From the NCBI GenBank assembly GCA_001414485.1, contig LLEY01000002.1, forward strand, positions 310,001 through 374,000: a DNA stretch of 64,000 nucleotides, in the 5' to 3' direction. The translations under genes were made by a program, and so were the position numbers. Under the pieces are notes generated by a model that did no database searches, was not told where the DNA came from, and saw only the letters and a list, made by a program, of their open reading frames with translations. The DNA comes from Calycina herbarum (taxonomy: Eukaryota; Ascomycota; Leotiomycetes; Helotiales; Pezizellaceae). This document shows positions 46,226 to 57,857 of the stretch, piece after piece (positions within the stretch are counted from its first letter, which is position 1; every line of letters starts with the position of its first letter).

Positions 46226-46795
46226 GGCGACGGGCTTCAAAGATGGTGCAATCGAGGGGCAGGTAGAAGAGGAAGTTTTTAGGAAGCAGTGTAACTACAT
46301 TGTGTAAAGGTGAGGGGATGATTCCACGTGATGTGGGAAGTCGTGTCGTCTGAGTAGTTATCTAAGGACAGGAACTCTTTACTTACAGACAAGAACATAA
46401 TACTCATTAGACCACCACTTTGGTACTACTATATGACTACGAAGTCATTCCGACAGGTACGAAACCAACATATCTCACGTACATAGACATTCTAGCCTAA
46501 GAGATCGTTGAGGGGAACACCAACCTATCAGGCCAACGGGAAACCAAAGCTGGCTGATGCTCAGCAGGGAAGGAAAATTTAAGAATATTTAGTCCCGGGA
46601 ATGGTCTTGCAAGTGACAGTGATAGGTAGACTGGGAACTTTGAAATTATTTCCTATTAAGTTCGTTCTAATAGTCAATTTCTATTTCCCGATATCTACTT
46701 TAGATATGAGCGTTGCGCAGTGCAATAGCAGCCAGCATTTCTCTCCACAGTTCTTTCGTGCCAATCAATTAATATTGTATTATCATAAATCAGTG
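46226..46795. other. Intergenic between sedolisin and P450
   Basis: Promoter of the P450 and 3' UTR of the sedolisin gene, both on the minus strand. No clear motif. Confidence 0.5.
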
Positions 46796-49238
46796 TCATA
46801 TATTCAGCAGAACATCCAGCAGCACTGGGAAATTTGGAGAACTTCAACGGTCGGTTAGTAATTGCAGTAAAATGAACGGAAAAAGGAAGAAACATACCCA
46901 AGTCCAGTAACTGGATCCCAACCTTTAGCAGCGAGGAAACCAGGCGAGCCACAGCCGGGATTACTACCAACCGTAACATCGGTAAATGCTTCCGGATGTT
47001 GGTACTACATATCACAAATTAGCCTTTCAATTTCCCAGACGAAAACCCCAAGAACATCAAAAAGGACGAAAAAAAGGTCTCAACTTACAAGAACAGGATG
47101 GATAAAACCAACTGTACTCTTCCCAGCCTCAATCCTCTTCTCATTGACCAGCGTCAAAACTGCTCCCCACACAGGCGAAGACAACGAAGTCCCACCAACC
47201 AACCACCAAGACCCATTCGAGTACACAACCTGTCGATCTCCCACAGCGCCAACATCAGGATATGCTCGTCCACCATGATGATACACACCCCCAGTCACAG
47301 AACTAAAATCGCTATCCACAACATAATGATGATATCCATCAAAGCCCAAACTAGATTCTACCTCATCGAAGTAGGTGGATACAGCATCCCTTTGATAAGA
47401 AGGAATCCCAAAAATATTAGAAAATCCCCCACCACTCGGGAATCTCTTGGTCGCAACTTCGTTCAATTTCTGTCCCGGAACAGGAGCAGAACCATTAAAG
47501 CGATCCCATTCCGTGCTACCAACAGAAAGAACATACGGACACGAACTAGCGAAATCGACTTCGAAAATGTTACCCGAATCTCCATTGCAAGTTCCTGCCG
47601 TGCCACCGACTCCGGAATCTCCAGATGACATGACGATTGTTACGCCTTGAAGGGCGAGTTTCATCCACTCATTGCATTGACGCTTCATGTAGTAATCTGG
47701 CCAGTCTTGTTCGCCTGCTCCGTATGAGATAGATATCACGTTTGTGGGCTTGTAGACTCCGCATTGGAGGGCGCCTTTGTAGCCGCCTGGGTTTGGATCG
47801 GGGTAGGCGGGATCGACGCAAGCTGGGTCAGTGCAATCTCCAGTTTCGCCGAAGGCGCTGTATGTGCAGTAACTGCCATCTATGGCGTCGAGGAACGCTT
47901 GGAAATGTCAGTTGAGATTCTAGTATGAAGAGGTGGTTGATACTTACTGTTCCAGAAACCACTGAATTGACCAGTTGACTCGTAGTACTCATCATCTTCT
48001 TGGAAGAGAACTAGTTTCTGGGGGTAGATGAGTGGCCATGCTGAGTCGAAATCTAATGGAGCCTCGAGATTGATTGGCACAAATTCAGTCGTGTCTTCTG
48101 TGGCCCCGATTGCACCATCAATCAAACGTTCCTCTGGATAGGTTCCGTTCGGTATGTTGCTGCAAATTATTAGAAATGAAGTTATCTGATGGCTTGAAGG
48201 GGTGTCTTACGGATACAGATGACTGAAATAAATATCGAGATCAGCTCTGCTGTAGTGAACATCGAGACTCTCAAATATTCCGAGTTCGTTACCAGGGGCA
48301 GCAGTCGTGGTATTCGGAATGTTGTATTGGGCTGGAATAAAAAGTTAACGTTTGACTAAGAAAGTAATTGCTAGAATTTACATACTTCTCGTGCACTCAG
48401 CTGTAACGTATATATCACACGTAGAAGAGTTGGGGTTGGGGAACCCAGGTAATTGAGTGATAAGAGGCTGGGGTTTTTGTGTCGTGATACGTTTTTCAAG
48501 TTCTCCCTCTCGTGACACCTTGATATTTCTTTGTCGGAGTCTGGTACCAGGAGTCACGTAATCGATGTGTTCCTTGATGTGCGTTGGCACATGATACTCT
48601 TCTGTGGAAATATCGATCGTTCCCGAGTTGTGCTCCCAAACGAAAAAGTCGGCTGAGAGAAGATCTTCTACTTCGGCGACAGGAGCATCGAATTGGATCC
48701 ACTGATATCAATGAAGTTAGCATTTATTTGGGGATTGGGGATCTAGATTCTGGGGAGGTGGTACCTGTTTATTGGCAGAGACCGCAAAGCGATCAGTGGT
48801 AATACCCGATTCAACCAACCATTCCACGACAGCATCCGTAGTGGCTTGATGTGGAGCAAAGAAGTCAACGATCTCTTCCGGTGTCATGTGCTGACCATAT
48901 TTATCTGATCCTGGGGTTGAACTTGTGTGTGAAAATTAGCATCAGTCAGACATCACTTGGATAAAACCCAAAACTCACATATCCATGAGCTTGTCATGAC
49001 CAGCCTCAAGATTGTGCTGCTTCAAACCAATGCGCATGGGCAAAATCTGAGTATCTGGGCATTTTGATCTTTTGGCCCATCTCTTTGCTGTTTGAGGTAA
49101 ATGTCGCTCATGAAGACTGTGCGATAAAGGAACCTCCCGCTTGGTTCGAGCTCCATTGTATTGCTCAGAGATTAGACCAGCGAAGGTCTCGAGGACTAAG
49201 CCACTGGTAATCAACACTGCGAGAGAGGGAAGCAACAT
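46796..49238 (-). CDS. Sedolisin-family serine-carboxyl peptidase (S53, tripeptidyl-peptidase type)
   Basis: Eight exons: 49238-48979, 48921-48765, 48701-48386, 48331-48211, 48159-47948, 47897-47089, 47004-46898 and 46841-46796, total 675 aa. Signal peptide MLLPSLAVLITSGLVLETFAG. The pro-domain contains STPGSDKYGQHMTPEEI. The catalytic Glu/Asp pair is in LEAPLD (E317, D321), the oxyanion Asp in VMSSGDSG (D449) and the catalytic Ser in GGTSLSSP (S593). The calcium-site Asp lies in FTDVTVGSNPGC (D634), and GWDPVTGLGSPNFPVLLD is the usual end of the family. Such enzymes are secreted, act at acid pH and release tripeptides from protein N-termini. All key residues are present. Phases match at every junction. 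It lies upstream of the P450, but I see no functional link. Confidence 0.93.
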
Positions 49239-49304
49239 GGTGTCTCAGTCGACTCGAGAGTTGGGTTGAAGAAGAGTAAAGAAAAAAGACTGGCGGGACC
49301 ATTC

Positions 49305-49684
49305 TTATTGAAGTAGCGACTTGTGAACTTCTTGTCGGGGTCTGTCATATTGACTTGCAGCATTTGGAGAGGCACAGAAAGCCGAAGTACAGTAAATATG
49401 CTGATTCCAGTGTTCTAGGTGCATCCGAGATAAGTCGGATAAGCTATGATAGGAAGGTAAGTGGGATATATATTGACTTGTACCCGGAAAAGTGAGGGGT
49501 ACCTTGCAGCACGCCATGGAGCTGCATGAAAGCTTGTCAGGCTTCCAAGCAAAGCTTGTTGGTAACGGCCGAGGATCCTGTGGGTATGTAACGCAACATA
49601 CACCTTCCTAATTAGGTTACAATGCAATTGATCCATCCCTGTTGATGCATATATAGTGTCGTCATTCAAATACCAACCTGGCAT
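49305..49684 (-). pseudogene. UstYa-like (DUF3328) remnant, tentative
   Basis: One frame (from 49684) carries WYLNDDTIYASTGMDQLHC, then NLIRKVYVALHTHR. The DQLHC...RK block matches the first HxxHC motif of UstYa-family proteins (usually HQLHC), with the first His replaced by Asp. A second frame (49517-49305) carries HLEHW, then CTSAFCA, which looks like the second motif (HxxHC...C.AD) with Cys changed to Trp. The two blocks lie in different frames, the upstream membrane anchor is not visible, and both motifs are damaged, so this is most likely a decayed copy. UstYa proteins act as oxidative cyclases in fungal ribosomal-peptide pathways. A chance similarity is not excluded. Confidence 0.42.
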
Positions 49685-52146
49685 ATTTGATATTGCGAAA
49701 GAGATCAGAACTATTCTTTGTGCTATTATATTTAAGCAAGTCTAGGTTCCAGCTCGCTTTAGATGGCCAGAAACTCCTGAATAATCCCAAGCCAGTGTTA
49801 CATTGAAATCTAGGAAGCTTGGTGTCAGTAATCGAGTCTTGAGATGAAAATTTGAAGGGGAAGTTAGCCTACGATTATTTTTCGTTGTTTGGGGGGTGTT
49901 TTTCGTGTTAATCTTGAGAGGCGCATCCAGACTAGAAATGATCGATCGCAACAAGCCCACAGTCTCATGATGAAACCCGACTAGATTGGAAAAGGAGGTG
50001 TTGGGGGACCAGTTGATATCCATGATTACTGAAGTTCTCTAATTCCAAGCTATGAATAATTGACAAACTATCAATATTCACTGATGGATAGTATATAAGT
50101 AATTCACTACAAGTATTCTCCACAAGGACCCACCTGGCAGAACCTCGGCCCACATAAAACCCCCTCTAAACATAATATACACAAATAAGCAACGTACAGT
50201 CAATGAACACAGTTGAAAGGGCACTTGGCTTGGTGCCTGGCGGACAGGAACACCCGAAGAAAAAACTTAGGTAGAAAACTTAGGTAGAAACTTAGGTAGA
50301 AACTTAGGTAGAAACTTAGGTAGAAAAATGAAAACTATGTTTCCCAAGGACAACAAAAAAAACAAGACAAAAAAACACAAGAAAAAGATTCCTAGGGATA
50401 GTACTGTTCTTATACTGTGTTCTGTGTGGATCGAGGTACGACAAAGAGCATAAGCCAAAAGCAACACCCGAGGCTGAGGACTCGTTACAAAAAAGAAAAG
50501 AAAAAAAAGGAAATGTAGATTTCAGAGTGGAAATAAACACTCGGAGTTAGCTAACTAACTTTTGCCATTTTTTCTCTTCGCAGCTTATCCACACCCATAC
50601 CAAATCCCCATAATCCCAAAATCCCCAAAACAAGATCACGATAAAATAACCCCTCCGTTCAGGAAAGCTGCGAAAGAACAGCATACAGCAGAATACCTTC
50701 CGGCAAGCCATGGAAAAGTCGAAGGTGCTGATTTGGGACTGAATGTAGAAGATGATTGCGACAATTACAGTAAACGGGATCCCTGCTTCGGATTCAGTTA
50801 TCGACTGTAGGCGGGAGAATAAGGAAATTGTTTGTTCGATGTTTCTGAGATCGGGGGAGACTTCCATTGTTAAGATGGGAAAGGTGGAATTGGATTTCCT
50901 TCTTTGGAGTGACGAGGACTTGATTTTTGGGCTGTGTGAAATATGGGATACTGTCGATGCTTAAGTAGACTATGCGATAGGATGAAGAACCTTCGAACTT
51001 CTTAGCGCGACTTGGAAATGGCATAAACCTATGCACTACCTCCCCCACCTATTCTGAAAAAACAATATTGACCTGGCAATATGCTATATGAGAGTAAGAT
51101 TCATACTATCGAGTACTGAATCTGCATGTCAACAATTGAAATCCTCCTTTGAATCAGGAAATCTCCAAGAGGCATGAGAATTTGAGACTTTCATTTGAAC
51201 AACACTCGCGGAGGAAAAAAACTCGGTTCGGTGGACAAAGAAGGACTGAAAGCAATACGAGAGTAACAGTGAAGAGACCACAAAGATGCATGCAAGTTAA
51301 AACTTTACAATGAAAATCCAAGGGAGGGAGGTTCTCTCTATGGGGACAGAAGAGTCGTGCCTTCCCTTCCCTCCTCTCATCATGTGGCACGAGGTAGAGG
51401 TGAGGGGGAAGGAGTTGAGTCTCGTCGACTAGACCCAGTGGGGTATCGGTAGTCTAGAGGGGTCATATGAGGTGGAGGCAAACGAGTCCTGCCGGGTGTC
51501 GACCAACTCAAGGAAGAAACGACCAACTTTCCGAAAAGAAAATATTGGGAAATAACCCAAAGAAATGATCGAGCTCGCAATCGTTGAAACGATTAACCGA
51601 TACTTCTAAGTGGAACTGACCTAGAGAACCTACAAGAAAATAGCCAGAAGAAGGTAAAAGAAGTGTTTGCCAGACCTTGAACTCATCTGGTTGCTATTCT
51701 TTCCTGGTTTTCTCCCGGTTTGAAGGCATGAGGAGTACGTTGAAGCTTCCAGGTTGACGCTGGGGGTTGACACGCAGAGACAGGAACGTCTTGGTGGTCT
51801 CCTCCTCTTTACGGAGGAAGGATTCTTCTGAGATCTGTATCAAAATCTGTTTCCAAATGGACTGTTTCTTCGTAGGCTTGGTGTGCTATTGTTTCCGTTT
51901 GTCTAGATGTTTCTCCGGCGGTATCTGTTGGCTTCCGGGTCGTACTTGCTTTTTCCCTCCCTTGCGTCCCTTGGAAGACATTCTGCAGACTTACGAGCAA
52001 ACCATGTAGAACAATCTTCCTCGCTCTCTTGCTGTCAACAATGAATAGTTCAATATATAAAAGGGTGGTCTGCCCCTCCCAAACTCGCGTGCATCATAGC
52101 GTAGTCGCGTACCAGTATTGTACCCCACACCGGGCGCATCACCGAG
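49685..52146. other. Intergenic with small repeats; no supported gene
   Basis: A minus-strand frame at 49742-50023 could be an extra exon of the UstYa-like remnant, but it has no membrane helix or motif. A short tandem repeat lies at 50262-50323. Frames around 50547-50867 and 51809-52000 (minus) have no recognisable content. The 60 bases before 52147 may be the leader of the next gene. Confidence 0.45.
50262..50323. repeat. AAACTTAGGTAG tandem repeat, five copies
   Basis: Two 13-bp units (AAAACTTAGGTAG) followed by three 12-bp units (AAACTTAGGTAG). On the minus strand one frame reads LPKF four times, but no ATG opens that frame. Confidence 0.9.
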
Positions 52147-53959
52147 ATGTCATCGCCCGCAAGCTCAGCAGCCTCCTCCCCAGACAGCTTCTACTCGGCC
52201 AAACAATCGCCCACCAGTGACCTTGACCATGAAATGACAGACGTCAATGTGAAGGAGAAGAGGTACCGTCCTTCGAAACGGCCGGCTGCCGAAATCCAGC
52301 AGCATTGCCATATCTTCTTTGATGAGTCCCTATGTACGTGCGCATGTAGTGCAGCCTGATCACTTCATCTGGGTACTTACACATGAATAGATCACAGCGC
52401 GCTCAGCCTCCTGAGCGACCTCGTTACGGCCGGCGCATCGCATCCAGATTGTCTAAATAGACCCGCGATCACTCCCATTCCCTTTCATATCGAACTTGTC
52501 AGCGCATTGCTCGTACATCCCCGCTGGACGACGCATTTACTGCCCAACGAAAACTCTGATCTACCTGCGGCAGCCATCACTCTTCTGCGCAATATACTCT
52601 CTATACTTGGCCCATTGAATGCGAGTCTAGGGGAAGCATTCTCCCTTTCCGAACCCGAAGCTCTCAGGTCAACGCGGGGTGGTCGTGGTCGTGGTCGATA
52701 TGCCGCTGAACCAGATAGCAGTGGATCAGAAGAAGATAGACCGGATCGCATGCAAGGCGTAATCGCGAACAGAGGCAGGTTACGAAGATGCGCAAAGGAT
52801 TTCTGGCATATAGTAGGATGGGCTTTCAACTGCAGCGTCAAATACCCGAAACGATGGCAATACTGGAAGGTCTGGTTGGAGTTTATGTTTGACGTTTTAG
52901 ATGAGGATTATAAAGAGCGGGAACGAATAGATATGGAAAAACACGAGTTGGAAGGGAAGAAAGAACCTGAATATCGGATGCTACGGAAATCACTGCTGGT
53001 TGAATATTTGGCGCATATTAGAGGGAGGTCGACGGCATTGAAGAGGGTTACTAGATCGATATTTGCGGATGGGGGACCGGCTAGCTTGAGGGAATTCCCT
53101 GAGGTATATCCGAATGAGACGAAGATTCCGAAGCATGAAAAGGGTCAGAAGCGGAAACGAGCTGATAGCGTGCCGGAGGGGAAGTTTGGGGACTACGATA
53201 GCGAAATGGGAGAAAACGATTTCCAAAGCCCAAAATCAACACCGAGTGAAGACGAGGAAGAAGAACCAGAGGTCGACCTGCATTTGGGAGGAACAGACTC
53301 CATCGCTTTACGACAACGTATTATGGCACTGGTTAGCCACTCCCACCCGGTGTCAAACTATTGCAAACTAACAAATCCAGCTTTCCCGGGCCTCAGCACA
53401 TGTCGAAGAAGAATTCGTCGATACGCGAAACCTCTACGACTCAATCTACGAATCCATGAAACCCATCCCCGTCCCCGCATTCTCCCTCTTCCTCTCCCCC
53501 TCCCGAACCTCCCTCCTACCAACAGTCGCCCAAGTCTCCCTCATACAACTCCTCCTCCTCCGCCTCCTCCCCAACGACGCACCCCGCCCTTTCACAATCT
53601 CGAAACGCACCCGAGATGAGATTTCCCAGGATATACTTGAGAAATGCTATCTCCCTTTTTCAGCAATCACGACTTCGACGGAGGATAATGCGAAACTCTC
53701 GATTTTGATAGAGAATCTTTTTCGGATTTATTTGAAGGCTTGTGATTGTTTTCATACTCCGACGCTGGATGATGCTATTGAGAGGGGAATTAAAGCTAGG
53801 GAGGATAAGATTAAAGAAGGGGAGCGGAAAAATAAAAAGAAGACTGCGAAAATGAAGAAAAGGGAGGAGGCGGATAAGGTGTTGATGAAAGCTAGTGGGG
53901 AAAGACTACGATCGCTCTTCCGCTGGATTGAGCATAAGAGTTTTGAGGAGAGGGCATGA
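52147..53959 (+). CDS. Conserved fungal protein of unknown function (helical, with charged linkers)
   Basis: Three exons, 52147-52333, 52391-53331 and 53381-53959 (introns of 57 and 49 nt), give 568 aa. The first 50 residues are Ser/Pro-rich. A helical region follows (YHSALSLLSDLVTAG, FHIELVSALLVHP, LLRNILSILGPLN), then an RGGRGRGR patch near 180 and an aromatic segment CAKDFWHIVGWAFNC, then KYPKRWQYWKVWLEFMFDVLDEDY. A disordered acidic and Lys/Arg linker contains a KRKR-type nuclear signal. The C-terminal part (ARALHVEEEF-like helix, VAQVSLIQLLLLRLLP, ENLFRIYLKACDCF) ends in a highly charged KK/EE helix and LFRWIEHKSFEERA. The composition suggests a nuclear repeat-helix protein. I do not recognise the family with confidence. 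The gene looks intact. Confidence 0.85.
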
Positions 53960-54840
53960 TGATGATCACTCGGGTTAATGATTGTACGATGGATACTGGT
54001 GATGATGGATGGGGTTGTATTGAATTGTACAAAGGCTAATTACTTTTTCGCTGTAACATACATAGGGGTTGACATACCGTTTGTGGTCAGGCACATACGG
54101 GCCGGAGCAATGAACATGATATCTTTGATGGGCTCCCAATTGGAGTCTTTTGCGACGGGTCTGGTTTACATTGAGTATTTGCTTGTCTTGATATTTCCTT
54201 GTTCTGAGTTCGCCGAGGACGAATCTTCTTTACCTTTTTTCTCATTTCCGGAGTTTCCGTACTGCAAGTATTGTGTACAGGTCTGGATACCTCGGGGCCG
54301 AATATTTCTAGGACTTAGGGACTTGTTGAGGATCGCGTGCTGAGGAGAGGGCCTGGGTTAGCTCTGTCCGGCATCTTCTCATGTCCAAGTTTACGAGTCC
54401 TAAAGTTGGGATGTCTTGGGTGGGGCGCGCAATCGTAAAGTATCCCCATCTGCCTTTTGTAGGTATGGATACCTTACGATCCCCCACTTGACTTAGACCG
54501 GAGGTCAAGTCTGGGTGCCACGTTCGTTGTTTATCGCCAGCGGGGTGACCTTTACATGAGCTGGCCGCCACTTTGAGTTTTATGCAGTCATTGCGAATCG
54601 TATCCCTACTAGGGACCCTTGGTAAGGTTTACCTTTCCTTTTGAACTCTTGAATTTGGTGATGAATTGAGGATGCCTTGGCATAGATGGGGTTCATCGTA
54701 CAAATATAAAGATCCTCCCCCGTTGGAAAAGTTTCTCCTTTCGGGGTTCTGGTATTGGTATCTGTTTCCTTTCATCCCACAGTCTCTTACGCTCTTTCAT
54801 TTGGCAGGTCGTTTGGTGGTGCCATCTCGTACCAGTCGTC
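53960..54840. other. Intergenic, no supported gene
   Basis: 3' UTR of the preceding gene and promoter of the oxidase. A plus-strand frame at 53978-54343 has no motif. Confidence 0.5.
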
Positions 54841-56708
54841 ATGTATACCTCAAAATCCAGTCTCTACTGCATCCTTCTTGGTTTCTCAATCGACCGAACA
54901 TTTGCGTTCCGAGATTATGTTTCAGTATCCTCCCCATGTTCAACGCTCTCATATCTCCTCCCAGAAAAGGTCTTCTATCCCACCACAAACGCCACATCCA
55001 ATACCACATCCGATATCACAACCACCAATTCCACTACCAATAGTACTAGCAGCACATCACCCTACCAATCCTCCCTAACCTCATACTTCTGGCAAACAGA
55101 ACAACAAACCCATCCTTCCTGTATCGTATCCCCAACTACAACTCTCGATGTCTCCATTATCCTTAAAGCTTTATCCTCCATCTACACACAGGATCCTGCG
55201 AAATGGGCGGAGAAAGGACTTTTTGCTGTTAGATCAGGGGGACATAGTACGGTTGATGGGGCGGCGAATCTTGAGGGGGGTGTTACTTTGGATTTGAGGG
55301 GGTTGGATGGGATAGAGTTTCCGAATGAGGGCAATGGGAATGGGACAGAGGGTGGCTTAGAGGTGGTGAAGATTGGAACGGGAGCTACTTGGGATAAAGT
55401 TTATGCGAAGCTGGACCCTTTGGGTGTTAGTGTACTCGGGGGACGCGTCAGGGGGATTGGGGTTGGGGGGTTTCTGATGGGTGGTTTGTTCTTTCTTTTT
55501 CCTTGTTTTCCTTTCCTCTTTTCTTTTCCGTTGTTATTGTAGTTTAGAGTTTGAGGCTTGGGTTTAGAGGGACAAGTGACTAATGACACACAGGAGGTAT
55601 CTCATTCTTCTCCCCCGCCCACGGCTGGGGCTGCGACCAAATCCTAGCCTACACAATCGTCCTCGCTTCCGGTCAAATCCTGAACGTCACTTCCACCTCT
55701 CACCCCGACCTATTATCCGCTCTCCAGGGAGGTTCTAATAATTTCGGGGTTGTGACGTATTTTACGCTTAAGACTTTTTTGCAGGGACAGATGTTTGGGA
55801 GTTCTATATATAATTTCCAGGATGGAACGGTTGACGCCCAACTGCTGGCCTTTGACAATTTCATGAAGGAGGGGAATTTCGATCCGAAAGCGGCGATTAT
55901 ACATTCCCATGCTTGGACGAAGAGTGTGGGGTTTGTGGTGGTGAATAACTTGGAGTATTCGGAGCCGGTTTTGGATCCGCCTGTTTTTAAGGAGTTTATG
56001 GCTATTGAACCGAAACTAGTCAACACGGGGAGGGTGGGGAGTTTGAGTGAGTTTGTGGAGGAGATGGCGGGGAATCAACCTGTTGATGAGAGGTAAGCTC
56101 TTTCCTTTCCTTCTCGGGAGTGTGAGAGATGATGGTGTTGAGAAAGAAGAATGACTGATGAGTAAAACAGAGGTCTCTACACAAATACAGTCTTCACACC
56201 TACTCTCTCCCTCCTCCATTCCATCCACGCCCTCTGGAACACAACCGTCGCTCCTCTCTCGGACATCCAAGGGTTGGTATACTCACTCACCTTCCAACAT
56301 CTTCCTTCCACGCAGCCTAATAATACGAACTCTTTTAACCTTCCCGAAAATGCACACCTCCTTGTTCTGCTCCAGACCTCGTTGAGTTGGACGAATGCGG
56401 GGGATGATGAACTTATAAATTCTGCGCAAAAGAAGTTTATTAACGATGTGGAGGTGTTGACGAAGGAGGCGGGAGTGTATAATGGCTTTAAATATTTGAA
56501 TTACGCGGGGGATTGGCAGGATCCTTTGGGTGGGTATGGAGAGGAGAGTCTGGGGAGGTTGAGGGGGGTTAGTAGGAGGTATGATCCGATTGGAGTCTTT
56601 CAGGGAGGCGTTCCCGGGGGGTTTAAGTTGTTTGGGGAAGATGGAGATTTAGCGAAGGTTGGAAACTTTCAGAGGGGTAAGGGGAGGTGGAAGAAGGGGT
56701 GGTGGTGA
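54841..56708 (+). CDS. Secreted FAD-linked oxidase (BBE/PCMH-type)
   Basis: Three exons, 54841-55483, 55594-56092 and 56171-56708 (introns 110 and 78 nt), give 559 aa. The N-terminus (MYTSKSSLYCILLGFSIDRTFAF) is signal-peptide-like. A Ser/Thr/Asn-rich linker at about 50-75 has many possible N-glycosylation sites. The PCMH-type FAD domain follows: the RSGGHSTVDGAAN loop has the His (H135) that in this family links to FAD, then GVTLDLRGLDGIE, GARWxxVY-like GATWDKVYAKL, VLGGRVRGIGVGGFLMGGGISFFS, and QGGSNNFGVVTYFTLKT. The C-terminus has FKYLNYAGDWQDPLGGYGEESLGRL and then YDPIGVFQ, the berberine-bridge-type end. These enzymes oxidise sugars, alcohols or alkaloid and metabolite precursors with O2. 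The substrate is unknown. The first intron is longer than its neighbours, but its frame and family sequence fit. Confidence 0.9.
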
Positions 56709-57857
56709 GGTGATGGACGAGTAATGGAGGGCGGGAGATGTTGTTAGAGTATATGATCCGTTTTGACGGGGGCTTTCAGGGGGACATCATTAGAACTAGG
56801 TGTCCCGAATGAAGGGCTGGTTGTGACATAATGCGAAGGGGGAGATCGATGAGTTCAAGGTGTGGGTTTTTAGAGTGCATGATGGGCATTTCATGTAGTA
56901 CTTAATACTCTTTAGAAATAATTATGTTTTCAATAAGTTATCTTGCTTATGGTTGCCACTATTCTCGAGGAGGAGCGAGAAAACAATCTCTATTTACCTT
57001 TCATCTTCTTTTCTTCAATTCTCAAGTACCGAGAAGAAATTTCGAGAGAAAAAAGAACCAGAAACTTGGTTTTTAAGCAATGATAGGCTTCTATTCCGGA
57101 AAACATTGGATGTAGAGTGTCAATATTTTCTCACCTCACGTCCGTTATATTTCCCCACGATCTACACCCGGTCATCAAACACAGTCATACTTCAAAATAG
57201 TATCTCTCCGTTCACCCATGCCCTCAGATCATATCCATATCAACCTTCAAACATTTACACACCATAATTAATTTGCGGGAAATTCCCAGAATATCACTTT
57301 TAAGCCCTAAGGGAAGCCTTCATGTAAAGATCTCAAAAGTCCGGTACGCTCAATATCGAAGGTTATCGTGCTAACGGGAGATTTTGTACGTTGTTTCAAT
57401 CAACGCTGGTGTCTGGTGTTGTTTCTAGGTGGGAATCTGACAGGCGTCAGAAGTGCTCACTTGGACCTCGCTTAGTGAAAGGGATTTTTTTGACATGTTT
57501 AAGCTTTGCTTATTTCACAAAATACAGTAAATTGCTTGAAGACTCTGGGGGTTACATATATTGAAAGAGGGGAGTGTAGTTATTAATATGTGTAAGACTA
57601 ACAGTCAAATTTGACTCGCGTAAAGTGCGGCTGTTGGCAAGAATTGTAGAACGTGGAAAAGGTAAGAAGAAGAGTTGCTTAGAAGACGAGATCATAGCTT
57701 AGATATGAAATCCTGCGATCGAGTAAGTAGATAGCATCGAGGGCTGAGTGCTATTGCGCTTAGATTATTCGGAAAGTACACAAAGGCCAATGATCATAAA
57801 CCTCAACCCCGACAAGCCCAATGCGCTCAAAACATCCAGCGGAGGATTTGCTTGGAA
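56709..57857. other. Convergent intergenic region
   Basis: Between the plus-strand oxidase and the minus-strand HET gene. No gene, tRNA or element seen. Confidence 0.55.

Noticed and set aside
51809..52000. Possible small basic gene (start MSSKGRKGGKK near 51979, minus)
   Set aside because: It stops after about 31 codons and no convincing intron extends it. The overlap with another frame gives no support.
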